A stretch of DNA of 64,000 bases from Bacteroidota bacterium (GTDB lineage Bacteria > Bacteroidota > Bacteroidia > Bacteroidales > Prolixibacteraceae). Numbering within the stretch: the stretch's first letter is position 1; the number at the start of each line of letters is the position of its first letter. This document shows, piece after piece, positions 35,012 through 44,364 of this stretch. Made by a program: the position numbers and the translations under genes. The stretch spans positions 1 to 64,000 of the forward strand of contig JAHEYU010000012.1 in assembly GCA_023251435.1 (NCBI GenBank), written 5' to 3'. The notes beneath the pieces were generated by a model. It did no database searches, was not told the DNA's origin, and saw nothing but the letters and a program-made list of their open reading frames with translations.

Positions 35012-36517
35012 TTACAGCGGAATAGCCATTGCCAGCTTATCTATAATCGGTTTTAAACTTGCGATAATGGTGTCAGACAACCAAAGTGGTGCAATACCGA
35101 TGGCTGCAACTGCCAGAACAAGTGTAACCGTACTTAATTTTTCGAACCATTTGGCATCCTGAAGATGTGCATGGTGCTGATCTTTCAACGGGCCGAGAAG
35201 TATCATTCCGACAACACGCAAAATATAAACAGCAGTAATTACAATTGACGAAGCCACAATTACTGTAACCACCCGGTGAAACATATCCTGGTGCTGGAAT
35301 GCTCCAACAAAAACAGTCATTTCAGCTACGAAACCACTCAATCCGGGAAGTCCAAGCGAAGCAAAACCTGCAATCATGTAAACAACAGCAAGAAATGGGA
35401 TTACCTTCATTAAACCGCCCATTTCCCTGACATCGCGGGTATGTGTCCGTCCGTAAATCATACCGATCAGGGCGAAGAAAAGGGCTGTCATCAAACCGTG
35501 TGAAATCATTTGCAGGATGGCACCGTCCATGGCTGTTTGGTTCAGCATCAGCAATGCAAAAATTACCAGTCCGCAATGGCTTACCGATGAGTAGGCATTG
35601 ATGAATTTGAGGTCGTTTTGCCAGATCGCGCCGAATGCTCCGTAAACCACGCTGATGGTTGTCAGGATTATGAATATCCAGGCCATTTCGTGCGCTGCTT
35701 CAGGCATCAGGAAAATGGCAACCCGGAAACATCCGTATCCTCCAAGTTTCATCAAAACGCCTGCATGAAGCATCGAAACCGCTGTTGGAGCAGAAGCATG
35801 ACCATCGGGCGACCATGTATGGAAAGGGAACAGTGCTCCAAGTATTCCGAATCCGATAAAGGTGAACGGAAAGAAGAAGCGCTGCACATCAAGTGGCATA
35901 TTTATTTTAGCAATTTCAAGAATATTAAATGTAAGCGGGCCGCCATCGGGAGCCGAATTAAAATAGATACCGAATATTCCAACCATCAGCAGGGCAGAGC
36001 CTCCCATCAGCATCAGGGTTAATTTCATGGCCGAACTTTCCTTTGGACCGGTTCCCCAGACGCCAATCAGCAGATACATTGGGATAACCGCCAGTTCGTA
36101 GAAAAGGAACATGGTAAAAAGGTCGAGCGAAATGAAGAACCCGTAAACGCCGGTAGCCAGCAAAATAAGCGAGATGAAAAACTCACGCGACAAATATTCG
36201 ACTTCCCAGGAGGCGAAAATTCCGGCAAAAACCACGATCGAAGTGAGGGCAATCATCGCGACCGCAATTCCGTCAACTCCGATTGCATAATGAATGTTCA
36301 GGCTGGGAAACCATAAGTAATCAGCGGTAAACAGCATCTCGTCCATTATTCCTGATTTCCGTGCAGCGAGGTAAGAAAATACAAGAACTGCGGTTGTTAT
36401 CAGCTGCACACCCATTCCGGCTGCCGAAACAAGCCGTGCTCCTTTATTATCCTTGGTAAAAAGGATACCGATCATGGTTAGAATCGGGATGATCACCAGT
36501 AAAGTTAGAATGTTCAC
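35012..36517 (-). CDS. nuoM: NADH-quinone oxidoreductase subunit M
   Basis: Proton-pumping antiporter-like subunit of complex I, 501 residues, about 14 membrane helices. Conserved blocks: FYELAVIPMYLLIGVWG (Glu), FLGFGILGALFPFHTWSPDGH-type segment reading FIGFGILGALFPFHTW, GAIWQNDLKFINAYSSVSHC (Lys), MLHAGVLMKLGGYG, GLPGLSGFVAEMTVFVG. It sits between nuoL (20-nt gap) and nuoN (a 138-bp repeat-filled gap, unusual for this tight operon). Confidence 0.96.
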   Translation of the reverse strand: MNILTLLVIIPILTMIGILFTKDNKGARLVSAAGMGVQLITTAVLVFSYLAARKSGIMDEMLFTADYLWFPSLNIHYAIGVDGIAVAMIALTSIVVFAGIFASWEVEYLSREFFISLILLATGVYGFFISLDLFTMFLFYELAVIPMYLLIGVWGTGPKESSAMKLTLMLMGGSALLMVGIFGIYFNSAPDGGPLTFNILEIAKINMPLDVQRFFFPFTFIGFGILGALFPFHTWSPDGHASAPTAVSMLHAGVLMKLGGYGCFRVAIFLMPEAAHEMAWIFIILTTISVVYGAFGAIWQNDLKFINAYSSVSHCGLVIFALLMLNQTAMDGAILQMISHGLMTALFFALIGMIYGRTHTRDVREMGGLMKVIPFLAVVYMIAGFASLGLPGLSGFVAEMTVFVGAFQHQDMFHRVVTVIVASSIVITAVYILRVVGMILLGPLKDQHHAHLQDAKWFEKLSTVTLVLAVAAIGIAPLWLSDTIIASLKPIIDKLAMAIPL

Positions 36518-36537
36518 TTTTATATATTTTTAAAATT

Positions 36538-38457
36538 TTACATCAAAAAATACAGCATCGACAATGTCAAGGCCAGCGTTCCGGCCACAAACATGAATGC
36601 GTAATGCTGTAATTGTCCTGACTGCATTCCCTTAATCTGATAGGATATTTTTTCGGTCACCAAACCAATTCCAACCATAAATCCATCGATAATGTGCCGG
36701 TCGAACCATGCTATCGGACGCGATATGTAGTTGAAAATGATTTTCCGGGTAACAAAAAGATAAATTTCGTCGAAATAGAATTTGTTGTAGGTTGCAGTGT
36801 ATAAAACTCCCCACTTTAAAGCCAGTTTCGCCGGAATGGTGCTTTCTTTCTTGTAAAGAATCCATGCCATTGCAATTCCGAACAATCCGATTAGAACAGA
36901 AGGAATAGCTATTGCATAATGCATTTCAGTAACAAATCCCAATTTGTCAGATGTTATCAGATGATGAAATGGCAGGAATCCTGCAAATATGGAAGCAACA
37001 GCCAAAAAGATCAGCGGTATCGACATGGTTAGCGGGCTTTCGTGCGGAGTGTGATGATAATGACGGTCTTTTCCCCAGAAAACACTAAAATATAATCGGA
37101 ACATATAGAAAGCGGTCAGACCGGCAACAATATACTCGACTGCAAACAACAGTTTGTTGTGATTGTAGGCTGCAACGAGAATTTCGTCTTTACTGAAAAA
37201 TCCTGAAAGCGGCGGTACTCCGGCAATTGTCAGACAGGCAATCAGGAAAGTAATGTGCGTAATTGGCATGTATTTGCGCAACCCGCCCATGTCGTACATG
37301 TAGTTTGAATGAACGGCGTGAATGATCGATCCGGCTCCGAGGAACAGCAATGCTTTAAACATGGCATGAGTAAACAGATGAAACATGGAAGCCATATAAC
37401 CCAAACCTTCTTCGCCACCGTAACCGGAAACACCAAGAGCAAGCATCATATAACCGAGTTGAGACAAGGTTGAAAATGCCAGAACGCGTTTAATATCATA
37501 TTGGGTAATGGCAATTACCGCGGCAAACACCGAAGTGAAACCACCAACGTAGGCAATAATTTCCTGCGCATCGGGAGCCTGAAAATGAATGACTGTGAAC
37601 ATTCTTGCAACCAGAAAAACACCGGCAACAACCATCGTGGCAGCATGTATCAATGCTGAAACAGGTGTCGGGCCTTCCATTGCATCGGGTAACCAGATGT
37701 GCAACGGAAACATGGCCGATTTACCGGCACCACCGATGAAAATCAATGTCATGGCCCAGGTCATGGCCGAAATACCCATAAAACTCATGGAAGCAGCACT
37801 TCCGAAGATGGCTGTTCCGGGTTCTGTCAGTTTGGCGAAATCAAAAGTTCCGGTTACAAACGAAAGAATCAGGATTCCAATCAGGAAACCAAGGTCAGCA
37901 AAACGGGTAACAATGAATGCTTTTTTCGAAGCTGCCACTGCCGACGGTTTTGTGTAGTAAAAGCCAATCAGCAGGAATGAGCTGACACCCACCAATTCCC
38001 AGAAAATATACATCTGGAAAATGTTGGTTGCAATTACCAATCCCAACATCGAAAAGGTGAACAGTGACAAGAAAGCGTAGAATCGGGCGAATCCGGATTC
38101 ACCTTTCATGTACCCAAGGCTGTAAACATGCACCATAAACGAAATGGTCGTAACCACCACCAGCATCATCACCGAAATTGGATCGAGCAAAATGCCCATT
38201 TTGATGATCAGCGTATCTGTAAATTTCAGCCAGGTCAATTCAAATGGAACAATGGCATGAAATCCTTCCGCTCCGTGCGATCCGCCGAAAAAATAACTGC
38301 CTGCAGTTATCAGTGAAAGTATCCACGAAATTCCCATTCCGGTTGTTCCAATAATTCCTGAAACAATTGGTTTCCATTTCATTCCCAACAAACCGGTAAT
38401 CAGAAACATTACCAGCGGAATTATTAAAATGAATACAGTATAAGTATATCCTGACAT
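36538..38457 (-). CDS. nuoL: NADH-quinone oxidoreductase subunit L
   Basis: Largest membrane antiporter subunit, 639 residues, with the distal lateral helix at the C-terminus. Key segments: MYIFWELVGVSSFLLIGFYY, GGAGKSAMFPLHIWLPDAME, PTPVSALIHAATMVVAGVFL, ITQYDIKRVLAFSTLSQLGY, MFHLFTHAMFKALLFLGAGS, TIAGVPPLSGFFSKDEILV. It follows nuoK by 12 nt. No fusion or truncation. Confidence 0.96.
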   Translation of the reverse strand: MSGYTYTVFILIIPLVMFLITGLLGMKWKPIVSGIIGTTGMGISWILSLITAGSYFFGGSHGAEGFHAIVPFELTWLKFTDTLIIKMGILLDPISVMMLVVVTTISFMVHVYSLGYMKGESGFARFYAFLSLFTFSMLGLVIATNIFQMYIFWELVGVSSFLLIGFYYTKPSAVAASKKAFIVTRFADLGFLIGILILSFVTGTFDFAKLTEPGTAIFGSAASMSFMGISAMTWAMTLIFIGGAGKSAMFPLHIWLPDAMEGPTPVSALIHAATMVVAGVFLVARMFTVIHFQAPDAQEIIAYVGGFTSVFAAVIAITQYDIKRVLAFSTLSQLGYMMLALGVSGYGGEEGLGYMASMFHLFTHAMFKALLFLGAGSIIHAVHSNYMYDMGGLRKYMPITHITFLIACLTIAGVPPLSGFFSKDEILVAAYNHNKLLFAVEYIVAGLTAFYMFRLYFSVFWGKDRHYHHTPHESPLTMSIPLIFLAVASIFAGFLPFHHLITSDKLGFVTEMHYAIAIPSVLIGLFGIAMAWILYKKESTIPAKLALKWGVLYTATYNKFYFDEIYLFVTRKIIFNYISRPIAWFDRHIIDGFMVGIGLVTEKISYQIKGMQSGQLQHYAFMFVAGTLALTLSMLYFLM

Positions 38458-38468
38458 ATTTCTAAATT

Positions 38469-38786
38469 TTAATACTTCATTTCACTTACATTTTCCACAT
38501 CGATGTTATTCAGGTTCCTATAAATATTGATGATCAACGCAATGGCAACCGAAGCTTCGGCAGCTGCAATTCCAACAATAAAAAGCGAAAAGAAATGTCC
38601 CTGCATCTGATCGGGATACAAATACCGGTTGAAAACCAGAAAGTTGATATTCACCGAATTCAAAATCAATTCAACTGACATCAGCATGGTAATCAGGTTT
38701 CGGCGAATAATGAACCCGCAAATTCCGATGAAAAACATGAGCGTGCTGACCACTAAAAAATGTTCGATTCCAATTCCCTCAATCAT
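38469..38786 (-). CDS. nuoK: NADH-quinone oxidoreductase subunit K
   Basis: 105 residues, three membrane helices, with the two conserved membrane Glu of NuoK in NLITMLMSVELILNSVNINF and VGIAAAEASVAIALIINIYR. The stop region overlaps nothing downstream (12 nt to nuoL), while its ATG overlaps the end of nuoJ by 4 nt (38783-38786). Confidence 0.95.
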   Translation of the reverse strand: MIEGIGIEHFLVVSTLMFFIGICGFIIRRNLITMLMSVELILNSVNINFLVFNRYLYPDQMQGHFFSLFIVGIAAAEASVAIALIINIYRNLNNIDVENVSEMKY

Positions 38787-39307
38787 ATCTCTGAATTTTT
38801 ATTTTTATCTTTTTTCGCAACGATAATCGCGGCAATCATGGCTGCCAGCAATAAAATACTGATTAATTCGAATGGCAAAACGTACCCGTTTTTACCGATA
38901 CTAAGCAGTTGATTTCCAATAACCGACATGTCAACCGGCAGTTCCGGAGCAGTGCTGGCTTTAAAAGGGTGGGTGAGAATCGTTGCCAGAACAACTCCGC
39001 TACCGATAACAGTCACGCCGATTCCCATCAGCAGGTTCATTAATTCCGGACGCTTAAAACGATGCGAAATGTGGTGTGTCAGCAGAATACTGAAAATGAT
39101 CAACACCACAATACCTCCGGCATACAGCGTTAACTGTACTGCAGCCATGAATTCGTACTTCAGCATAAAGTACAATCCTGCAGTTGCAACAAGTACAAAC
39201 AGCAGATATACCGCAGCTCTCAAAATTCTCCGTGTAGTAATGGAAAGAACGGAAAATGTCAGGATAATTCCTGATAACAGGTAAAATATGAATACGCTCA
39301 GGCTCAT
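38783..39307 (-). CDS. nuoJ: NADH-quinone oxidoreductase subunit J
   Basis: 174 residues, five membrane helices. The NuoJ-type stretch LRAAVYLLFVLVATAGLYFM, then EFMAAVQLTLYAGGIVVLII, is conserved. The C-terminus is lysine-rich (AKKDKNKNSEI). It overlaps nuoI by 4 nt and nuoK by 4 nt, indicating coupled translation of I-J-K. Confidence 0.95.
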   Translation of the reverse strand: MSLSVFIFYLLSGIILTFSVLSITTRRILRAAVYLLFVLVATAGLYFMLKYEFMAAVQLTLYAGGIVVLIIFSILLTHHISHRFKRPELMNLLMGIGVTVIGSGVVLATILTHPFKASTAPELPVDMSVIGNQLLSIGKNGYVLPFELISILLLAAMIAAIIVAKKDKNKNSEI

Positions 39308-39789
39308 TTTTTTGCCTCCTTTTTTAGTGAAGAACCCGGTTGGTTCAAGACTTTGGTCAGTTTGTGCCGGTCGAAAACGGCATGTTCAAATTCCTGTCCG
39401 AATGCCAATGCATCCGAAGGACATGTTTTCACGCATAATCCGCAGAAAGTACACATCGACAGGTGGAAAATATGTTTGTCAATCACGCGTTCCGGTTTTC
39501 CATCAACATTCGGAACACGGTCGGTAATAATTTCAATCGAACCGTTCGGGCAGTTAATTTCGCAAATTCCGCAACCGGTGCAGGCATGCTGGTTATTCTC
39601 ATCGTGCGGCATGATAATTTCACCTTTGAAACGTGGCTCCATTTTCAGGGTTGCACGGTTCTCAGGATATTGCTGGGTAACAATTTGCCCCGGACTTATA
39701 AAGTACTTCCCGGTGACCCGCATTCCGGCCCACAGCGAGGAAATTCCTCTGAATAAATCGCTAAAATATTTTGATATGCTGTTCATCAT
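39304..39789 (-). CDS. nuoI: NADH-quinone oxidoreductase subunit I (2x[4Fe-4S])
   Basis: 161 residues. Two ferredoxin-type CxxCxxCxxxC motifs are visible, ACTGCGICEINCPNGSIEI and MCTFCGLCVKTCPSDAL, ligating clusters N6a and N6b that pass electrons toward NuoB. The N-terminus begins MMNSISKYFSDLFRGISSLW; either of the first two Met codons may be used. A 108-bp gap filled by two kinds of repeats separates it from nuoH. Confidence 0.96.
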   Translation of the reverse strand: MMNSISKYFSDLFRGISSLWAGMRVTGKYFISPGQIVTQQYPENRATLKMEPRFKGEIIMPHDENNQHACTGCGICEINCPNGSIEIITDRVPNVDGKPERVIDKHIFHLSMCTFCGLCVKTCPSDALAFGQEFEHAVFDRHKLTKVLNQPGSSLKKEAKK

Positions 39790-39794
39790 TTAAA

Positions 39795-39903
39795 GTTTCA
39801 AGTTCAAAGTTCCAAGTTTCAAGTCCAAAACAGTCAACTTATCCTGTGTATTTGTTTTGTGAAAGTAATTCATCATTCAAAACTCATAATTCATCATTCA
39901 AAA
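39795..39903. repeat. Two repeat families in the nuoH-nuoI gap
   Basis: GTTTCAAGTTCAAAG-type element at 39795-39824, 28 of 30 bases identical to 11171-11200 inside the helicase gene. AATTCATCATTCAAAA occurs twice (39867-39882 and 39888-39903), the second copy running into the last codons of nuoH. Confidence 0.8.
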
Positions 39904-40998
39904 ATGCCAGTGCATCATGACTAAAAATGCGATCAGCAGAATGTTTACCATGCTGATTGGCAACAGGAATTTCCATTCGAGTGTCAACAACTGGTCGATA
40001 CGCAAACGCGGGAATGTCCATTTGAACCACATGATTACATAAATGATGAAGAAGGTTTTGGCGAAAAACCAAACGATCGACGGAATGTAATCCATTACCT
40101 GGTTAAAACCTTCCCAGTTCCCGATGTGGAATGGCATCCAACCTCCCAGAAACACTGTTGCACCAAGGGCTGCAACAATAAACATGTTGATGTATTCGGC
40201 CAGGAAAAAGAATGCAAACTTAATTCCTGAATATTCGGTGTGGAATCCTGCGGTCAGTTCCGATTCTGCCTCGGCAAGGTCAAAAGGTCCGCGGTTGATT
40301 TCGGCTGTACTGGCTATCAGGAATACAATAAATGCAACAAATGCGGGAATGTGACCTTTGAAAATCCACCAGCCATCGGCCTGACTTTCAATAATTCCTG
40401 AAAGCGACATTGTTCCCGAAAATACCACAATTGCCATCAGCGAAAGTCCAACTGAAAGTTCGTAACTTACAATCTGGGCACCACTTCGCATGGCTCCAAT
40501 CAAAGAATATTTACTGTTGCTCGACCAACCGGCAATCAGAATACCAACGACTCCGAGCGACGAAACTGCCATCACGTAAAATACACCGATGTTAAAATCA
40601 AGTACATGAAGTCCTTTGGCAAACGGAACAGCACCCATGGCCATAAACGATGCGATGATCACAATGAAAGGAGCAATAAGAAATAATAAATGATCGGCTT
40701 TGCGAATTGGGATCAGCTCCTTCATCAGCAATTTGATGAGGTCGGCGATGGTTTGCAGTAAACCCCATTTTCCCACACGGTTTGGACCAACGCGGTTTTG
40801 AATGACCGCGCAAACTTTACGTTCGAGGTAAACCAGAAAAAGTCCGAGCAACGCGTAAAAAGTCAGGAATAGAAGTCCGATAATTACCATTTCACTCAAA
40901 ACGGCTAGTCCGGGGCTCATCCAGCTGTTTAAGGCAGCATCAATTGATCCGGTAAGCGTTGAAAAATCGTATATTTTTGAAGACATATCTGTATTCAT
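39898..40998 (-). CDS. nuoH: NADH-quinone oxidoreductase subunit H
   Basis: 366 residues, eight or more membrane helices; forms much of the quinone-binding chamber with NuoB and NuoD. Diagnostic loops: [99 protein letters not shown]. Its ATG immediately follows the nuoD stop codon; an alternative start (MSSK) lies 12 nt in. The 3' end is touched by an intergenic repeat. Confidence 0.96.
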   Translation of the reverse strand: MNTDMSSKIYDFSTLTGSIDAALNSWMSPGLAVLSEMVIIGLLFLTFYALLGLFLVYLERKVCAVIQNRVGPNRVGKWGLLQTIADLIKLLMKELIPIRKADHLLFLIAPFIVIIASFMAMGAVPFAKGLHVLDFNIGVFYVMAVSSLGVVGILIAGWSSNSKYSLIGAMRSGAQIVSYELSVGLSLMAIVVFSGTMSLSGIIESQADGWWIFKGHIPAFVAFIVFLIASTAEINRGPFDLAEAESELTAGFHTEYSGIKFAFFFLAEYINMFIVAALGATVFLGGWMPFHIGNWEGFNQVMDYIPSIVWFFAKTFFIIYVIMWFKWTFPRLRIDQLLTLEWKFLLPISMVNILLIAFLVMMHWHF

Positions 40999-42126
40999 TT
41001 ATCTGTCAATATCAGGAATTACAAGGTCGAGTGAACCACTGATGGCTACCAGGTCGGCAATTTTTCCTCCGGCGGCCAATTCGTTCATCACAAATAAGTT
41101 GCTAAAGTTTGGTGAACGGAATTTCATTCGGTACGGTGTTTTATTGCCATCGCTCACCACATAAACGGCCAACTCTCCACGGGCGGTTTCTACTCTTTTA
41201 AAGTATTCACCGGCAGGCAGTTTAATGATCGGTTTCATTTTGGCGGTAAAATCGCCTTCAGGAATGTTGTCAACCAACTGCTCAATGATTTTCATCGATT
41301 CCAACATTTCGCCCATGCGAACCTGATAGCGGGCAAATGTGTCGCCTTCGGTCATCAGAATTTCGTCGAACTGAACTTTGTCGTATGCGCCGTAAGGTGC
41401 AATTTTGCGGATATCGCAGGCCAGATTTGATCCACGTCCCGAAGGTCCTGTTACGCCATAAGCAATCGCTTTTTCGCGGCTCATGTAACCAACTCCTTTT
41501 ACACGCTCCTGAAATATAATATTTCCGGTCAGCAACTGGTCGTATTCGGGTAATTTTTTCCTGAAATAGGTGATAAATTCTTTGGTGCGTTTCTGGAAAT
41601 TTGGATGAACGTCGTGCATCAAACCTCCGGGAGTATTGAAACTGTGCAGCAGGCGCGATCCGAATGATTCCTCAAAAATATCGAGAATGTGTTCGCGGTC
41701 GCGCAATCCGTAAAAGAAGGCAGTCAATGCGCCCAAATCCATACCAAAAGCACACCACCAAAGCTGATGCGAAGCGATTCTGTTTAGCTCGTCCAGAATG
41801 GTGCGGATGTATTTTACACGCTCCGGAACTTCCACCTGCATGGCTTCTTCAACCACCATGCAAACTGCTTCGTTGTTGATGTGTGCCGAAAGGTAATCCA
41901 TCCGGTCGGTAAGGTGAATGATTTGCTGATAGGTATCGGCTTCGCACATTTTTTCGATGCCACGGTGAATGTACCCAATATGAGGAATCAGGTATTTTAC
42001 GGTTTCACCTTTCAGGCAAACTTCAAACCTCAAAACTCCGTGAGTGGAAGGATGCTGCGGACCCATATTGATAATGTAGTCCTCACTCTCCCTTACAATC
42101 ACATCTTTAATTATCTCTTCACTCAT
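40999..42126 (-). CDS. nuoD: NADH-quinone oxidoreductase subunit D
   Basis: 49-kDa-type subunit of the quinone site, 375 residues. The hallmark NMGPQHPSTHGVLRFEVCLK is near the N-terminus, with IGYIHRGIEKMCE, DRMDYLSAHINNEAVCM, GPSGRGSNLACDIRK and the C-terminal SGSLDLVIPDIDR. I use MSEEIIKDV (42126); a frame extension to 42198 would overlap nuoC by 62 nt. It is separate from nuoC here, unlike the nuoCD fusion of some relatives. Confidence 0.95.
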   Translation of the reverse strand: MSEEIIKDVIVRESEDYIINMGPQHPSTHGVLRFEVCLKGETVKYLIPHIGYIHRGIEKMCEADTYQQIIHLTDRMDYLSAHINNEAVCMVVEEAMQVEVPERVKYIRTILDELNRIASHQLWWCAFGMDLGALTAFFYGLRDREHILDIFEESFGSRLLHSFNTPGGLMHDVHPNFQKRTKEFITYFRKKLPEYDQLLTGNIIFQERVKGVGYMSREKAIAYGVTGPSGRGSNLACDIRKIAPYGAYDKVQFDEILMTEGDTFARYQVRMGEMLESMKIIEQLVDNIPEGDFTAKMKPIIKLPAGEYFKRVETARGELAVYVVSDGNKTPYRMKFRSPNFSNLFVMNELAAGGKIADLVAISGSLDLVIPDIDR

Positions 42127-42136
42127 AAATTGAGTT

Positions 42137-42595
42137 TTAACGTTCAATGATATTAATTTCGTCGCGGAAGTCTTTGCGGAGCGGAAATCCGTAATCATCT
42201 TCCAGAAACAATCGTTTCAGGTTGGGATGGTTGTTGAAGCGGATTCCGAACAAATCGAAAACTTCGCGTTCATGGAATTCGGCAGTTGCCCAAACAGAAG
42301 AAACGCTGTCAACCAAAGGATTTTCGCGGTCGTTTAAAACCACTTTCAATACAATCATGTGCCTGAATTGGGTCGAATCCAAATGATAAACGACCGTCAT
42401 ATTGGTCGTGAAATCCACAGCAGTCAGGCTGATCATGTAATCAAAAGCAGTTTCCTTGTTATTTTTTAATCCTTCGGCCAGAGCCAAAATATTTTCGGCA
42501 GGTACAATTACTTCTGTTAGTTGTGTTCCTTCAGGAAAAGTTGCTTCCGGAACCATTTTCAGGATAATTTCTGATAATTCTTGTTTGTTCAGCAT
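42137..42595 (-). CDS. nuoC: NADH-quinone oxidoreductase subunit C
   Basis: 30-kDa-type subunit, 152 residues. Conserved region: FDYMISLTAVDFTTNMTVVY, then SVWATAEFHEREVFDLFGIR and FNNHPNLKRLFLEDDYGFPL. It makes the peripheral arm with NuoB, NuoD and NuoI. Spacing is 10 nt to nuoB and to nuoD. Confidence 0.95.
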   Translation of the reverse strand: MLNKQELSEIILKMVPEATFPEGTQLTEVIVPAENILALAEGLKNNKETAFDYMISLTAVDFTTNMTVVYHLDSTQFRHMIVLKVVLNDRENPLVDSVSSVWATAEFHEREVFDLFGIRFNNHPNLKRLFLEDDYGFPLRKDFRDEINIIER

Positions 42596-42605
42596 GGTTT
42601 TGGAA

Positions 42606-43169
42606 TTATAGCAGTTTATCTGTATCGGTTTCCACAGGACTTGAAATCGATTCGCCTTTGATTTTGCGCTGAAGCTGCATCACTCCGTATAGCAATGCTT
42701 CGGGGCGTGGCGGACATCCGGGAATGTAAACATCGACCGGAATAACATGATCGACACCGCGAACCACCGAATAGGAGTTGTAAAAGAATGGCCCTCCGGA
42801 AACGGCACAGGCACCCATTGCAATTACATATTTCGGATCGGGCATTTGATCGTACAAACGCTTCAGCACCGGAACCATTTTGTGAACGATGGTACCTGCA
42901 ACTACAATCACATCTGCCTGACGCGGCGAAGCACGGTAAACTTCTATCCCGAAACGGGCAAAATCGTGACGTGATGCTCCGGCTGCCATCATTTCAATAC
43001 CACAACAACTGGTGGCAAAGGTGAGTGGCCAGATTGAGTTCGACCGGCCCCAGTTAAGCAGGCTGTCGATACTGGACAAAAACACGTTTCCTCCGGTTTT
43101 TTTGATCAATTCGAGCGACTCATTGTCACCAAAATCCTCATATTCCATTGATTTAATTCCTATACCCAT
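42606..43169 (-). CDS. nuoB: NADH-quinone oxidoreductase subunit B (cluster N2)
   Basis: 187 residues. N2 ligand cysteines are present: tandem CysCys in [27 protein letters not shown] and [16 protein letters not shown] use [14 protein letters not shown] at 43169, overlapping the end of nuoA by 10 nt; an upstream ATG at 43190 (MEKRSIK) would overlap by 31 nt and adds only 7 residues. Confidence 0.95.
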   Translation of the reverse strand: MGIGIKSMEYEDFGDNESLELIKKTGGNVFLSSIDSLLNWGRSNSIWPLTFATSCCGIEMMAAGASRHDFARFGIEVYRASPRQADVIVVAGTIVHKMVPVLKRLYDQMPDPKYVIAMGACAVSGGPFFYNSYSVVRGVDHVIPVDVYIPGCPPRPEALLYGVMQLQRKIKGESISSPVETDTDKLL

Positions 43170-43510
43170 TTTAATGCTCCTTTTTTCCATGCATACAAAA
43201 GTCCAAGACCCAGTACGAAAAAGAAAATGATGATTTCAATAAATGCCCTGATTCCAATCTCACCCATCACCACTGCCCAGGGGAAGAGGAATACGGTTTC
43301 GACGTCGAAAATCAGGTAAATAATGGCAAACAAATAATAACCTACGTTGAACTGGATCCATGCAGGGCCTTCAGAAGGAATACCGCATTCGTAAGGTTCC
43401 GATTTTGCCGGGTTAAATGATTTTGGTGCTGCCAGGGTAGCAAAAATAATCGCTCCTCCAACAAGAACGAGGGCGATGATAAAGAAGAGAATTAGTGATT
43501 CACTTTCCAT
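43160..43510 (-). CDS. nuoA: NADH-quinone oxidoreductase subunit A
   Basis: 116 residues, three membrane helices. Signature: [20 protein letters not shown] (conserved Cys loop) and [19 protein letters not shown]. First gene of the run nuoA-B-C-D-H-I-J-K-L-M-N plus one unknown; a strong promoter lies just upstream. No nuoE, nuoF or nuoG is found in the operon. Confidence 0.95.
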   Translation of the reverse strand: MESESLILFFIIALVLVGGAIIFATLAAPKSFNPAKSEPYECGIPSEGPAWIQFNVGYYLFAIIYLIFDVETVFLFPWAVVMGEIGIRAFIEIIIFFFVLGLGLLYAWKKGALKWV

Positions 43511-43550
43511 ATTTAGATATATAGATAATTTGGTTGGAAAATTAATGGGG

Positions 43551-43580
43551 CAAAAGTAGTTTTTTCAATTTACCTTCAAA
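43551..43580 (-). promoter_or_regulatory. nuo operon promoter
   Basis: On the minus strand TTTG (43577-43580), an 18-bp spacer and TACTTTTG (43551-43558) match the Bacteroidota -33/-7 consensus. Transcription would start near 43547, giving a leader of about 35 nt to nuoA. Confidence 0.8.
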
Positions 43581-43721
43581 CCTTTTTTAGAAAAAAAATG
43601 GGGTTGACATTTAGCAACCATAAAAAACTGTCAAAAATCACTTTTGTTAAGTGAATTTAATTTTAACGAGCAATTAGATAGCTTTTGATGAGTGAAGCCT
43701 TGTTGTATAAAGAAGGAGATT

Positions 43722-43772
43722 TGGTTCTGCGTCTCTTGCAGACTCGAACCGCCAACCCAATCATTACGAAGT
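43722..43772 (-). other. Partial tRNA-Thr(CGU)-like 3' half
   Basis: On the minus strand TTCGTAATGA (complement of 43761-43770) and GGTTCGAGTC (complement of 43741-43750) are identical, and identically spaced (10 nt), to the anticodon-loop and T-loop segments of the intact tRNA-Thr at 54522-54594. The stems are degraded and no D-arm or 5' acceptor half is present. It begins two bases after the HD-gene stop codon. It may be a relic attachment site or a decayed tRNA. Confidence 0.5.
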
Positions 43773-44363
43773 TTATGAAATCAGTCGTAATCTTTCTTTT
43801 ATTTTTTGAAGATTCTCCAATTTTTTAGGTTCTCTGTTCCTTTTGCAAAATTTTGTATGATAATGATGTTTTGAGAGAAATCCGATTTGAATTTCAAGCC
43901 ATTGTTTATCAGTTAAATCAGGCCTGAAATGTTTTACCTCGTTATATAATTTTTGACTGATTAAATTGTACTCGTAGGTTCCCAAATATTCAAGATCAGC
44001 ATCGGCAAGAATTCCTTCAAGCGTAGTTTTTGGTTGCTGCGGTATTTTAGTGGCCATTATCATTTCACAAATCTGACCAATTTCATGGCTATTGAAACCA
44101 AAATATGGTAATTCACTTTCAGCTATTTTACAACTTTCGGCTTCGTGATTTTCATTGCTGACTTTATATCCTGTATCATGGTAGATGGCAGCAATTTTTA
44201 GAAGCAAAAGTTCTTTGGCTGAAATCTGTTCCTTTTTACCTATAAATATGGCCTTTTCCAAAACAAGTTTGGTGTGATTTAAGTCGTGATAAGTAAGAAA
44301 TTCAGGTAGATTTTTTTCCAGATCCCGGAGTATCTTTTCGTATAGTTCACTAAATCTGTTCAT
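43773..44363 (-). CDS. HD-domain phosphohydrolase
   Basis: A 196-residue soluble protein of the HD superfamily. Metal-binding pattern: LTYHDLNHTKLVLEKA, IAAIYHDTGYKVSNENHEAES (His-Asp pair), EIGQICEMIMATKIPQQPKT and ADADLEYLGTYEY (last Asp). Such proteins hydrolyse nucleotides or other phosphoesters; this short class resembles predicted metal-dependent HD phosphohydrolases. One nt separates it from the YitT gene upstream, so it is probably the last gene of the signalling run and could degrade a cyclic nucleotide, which is inference. Its stop abuts a tRNA-like fragment. Confidence 0.85.
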   Translation of the reverse strand: MNRFSELYEKILRDLEKNLPEFLTYHDLNHTKLVLEKAIFIGKKEQISAKELLLLKIAAIYHDTGYKVSNENHEAESCKIAESELPYFGFNSHEIGQICEMIMATKIPQQPKTTLEGILADADLEYLGTYEYNLISQKLYNEVKHFRPDLTDKQWLEIQIGFLSKHHYHTKFCKRNREPKKLENLQKIKERLRLIS

Positions 44364-44364
44364 G

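Noticed and set aside
43722-43800. Complete tRNA gene at the 3' side of the HD gene
   Set aside because: Only anticodon-loop and T-loop blocks are recognisable; the 5' half is the HD coding sequence and no D-arm or acceptor pairing exists.
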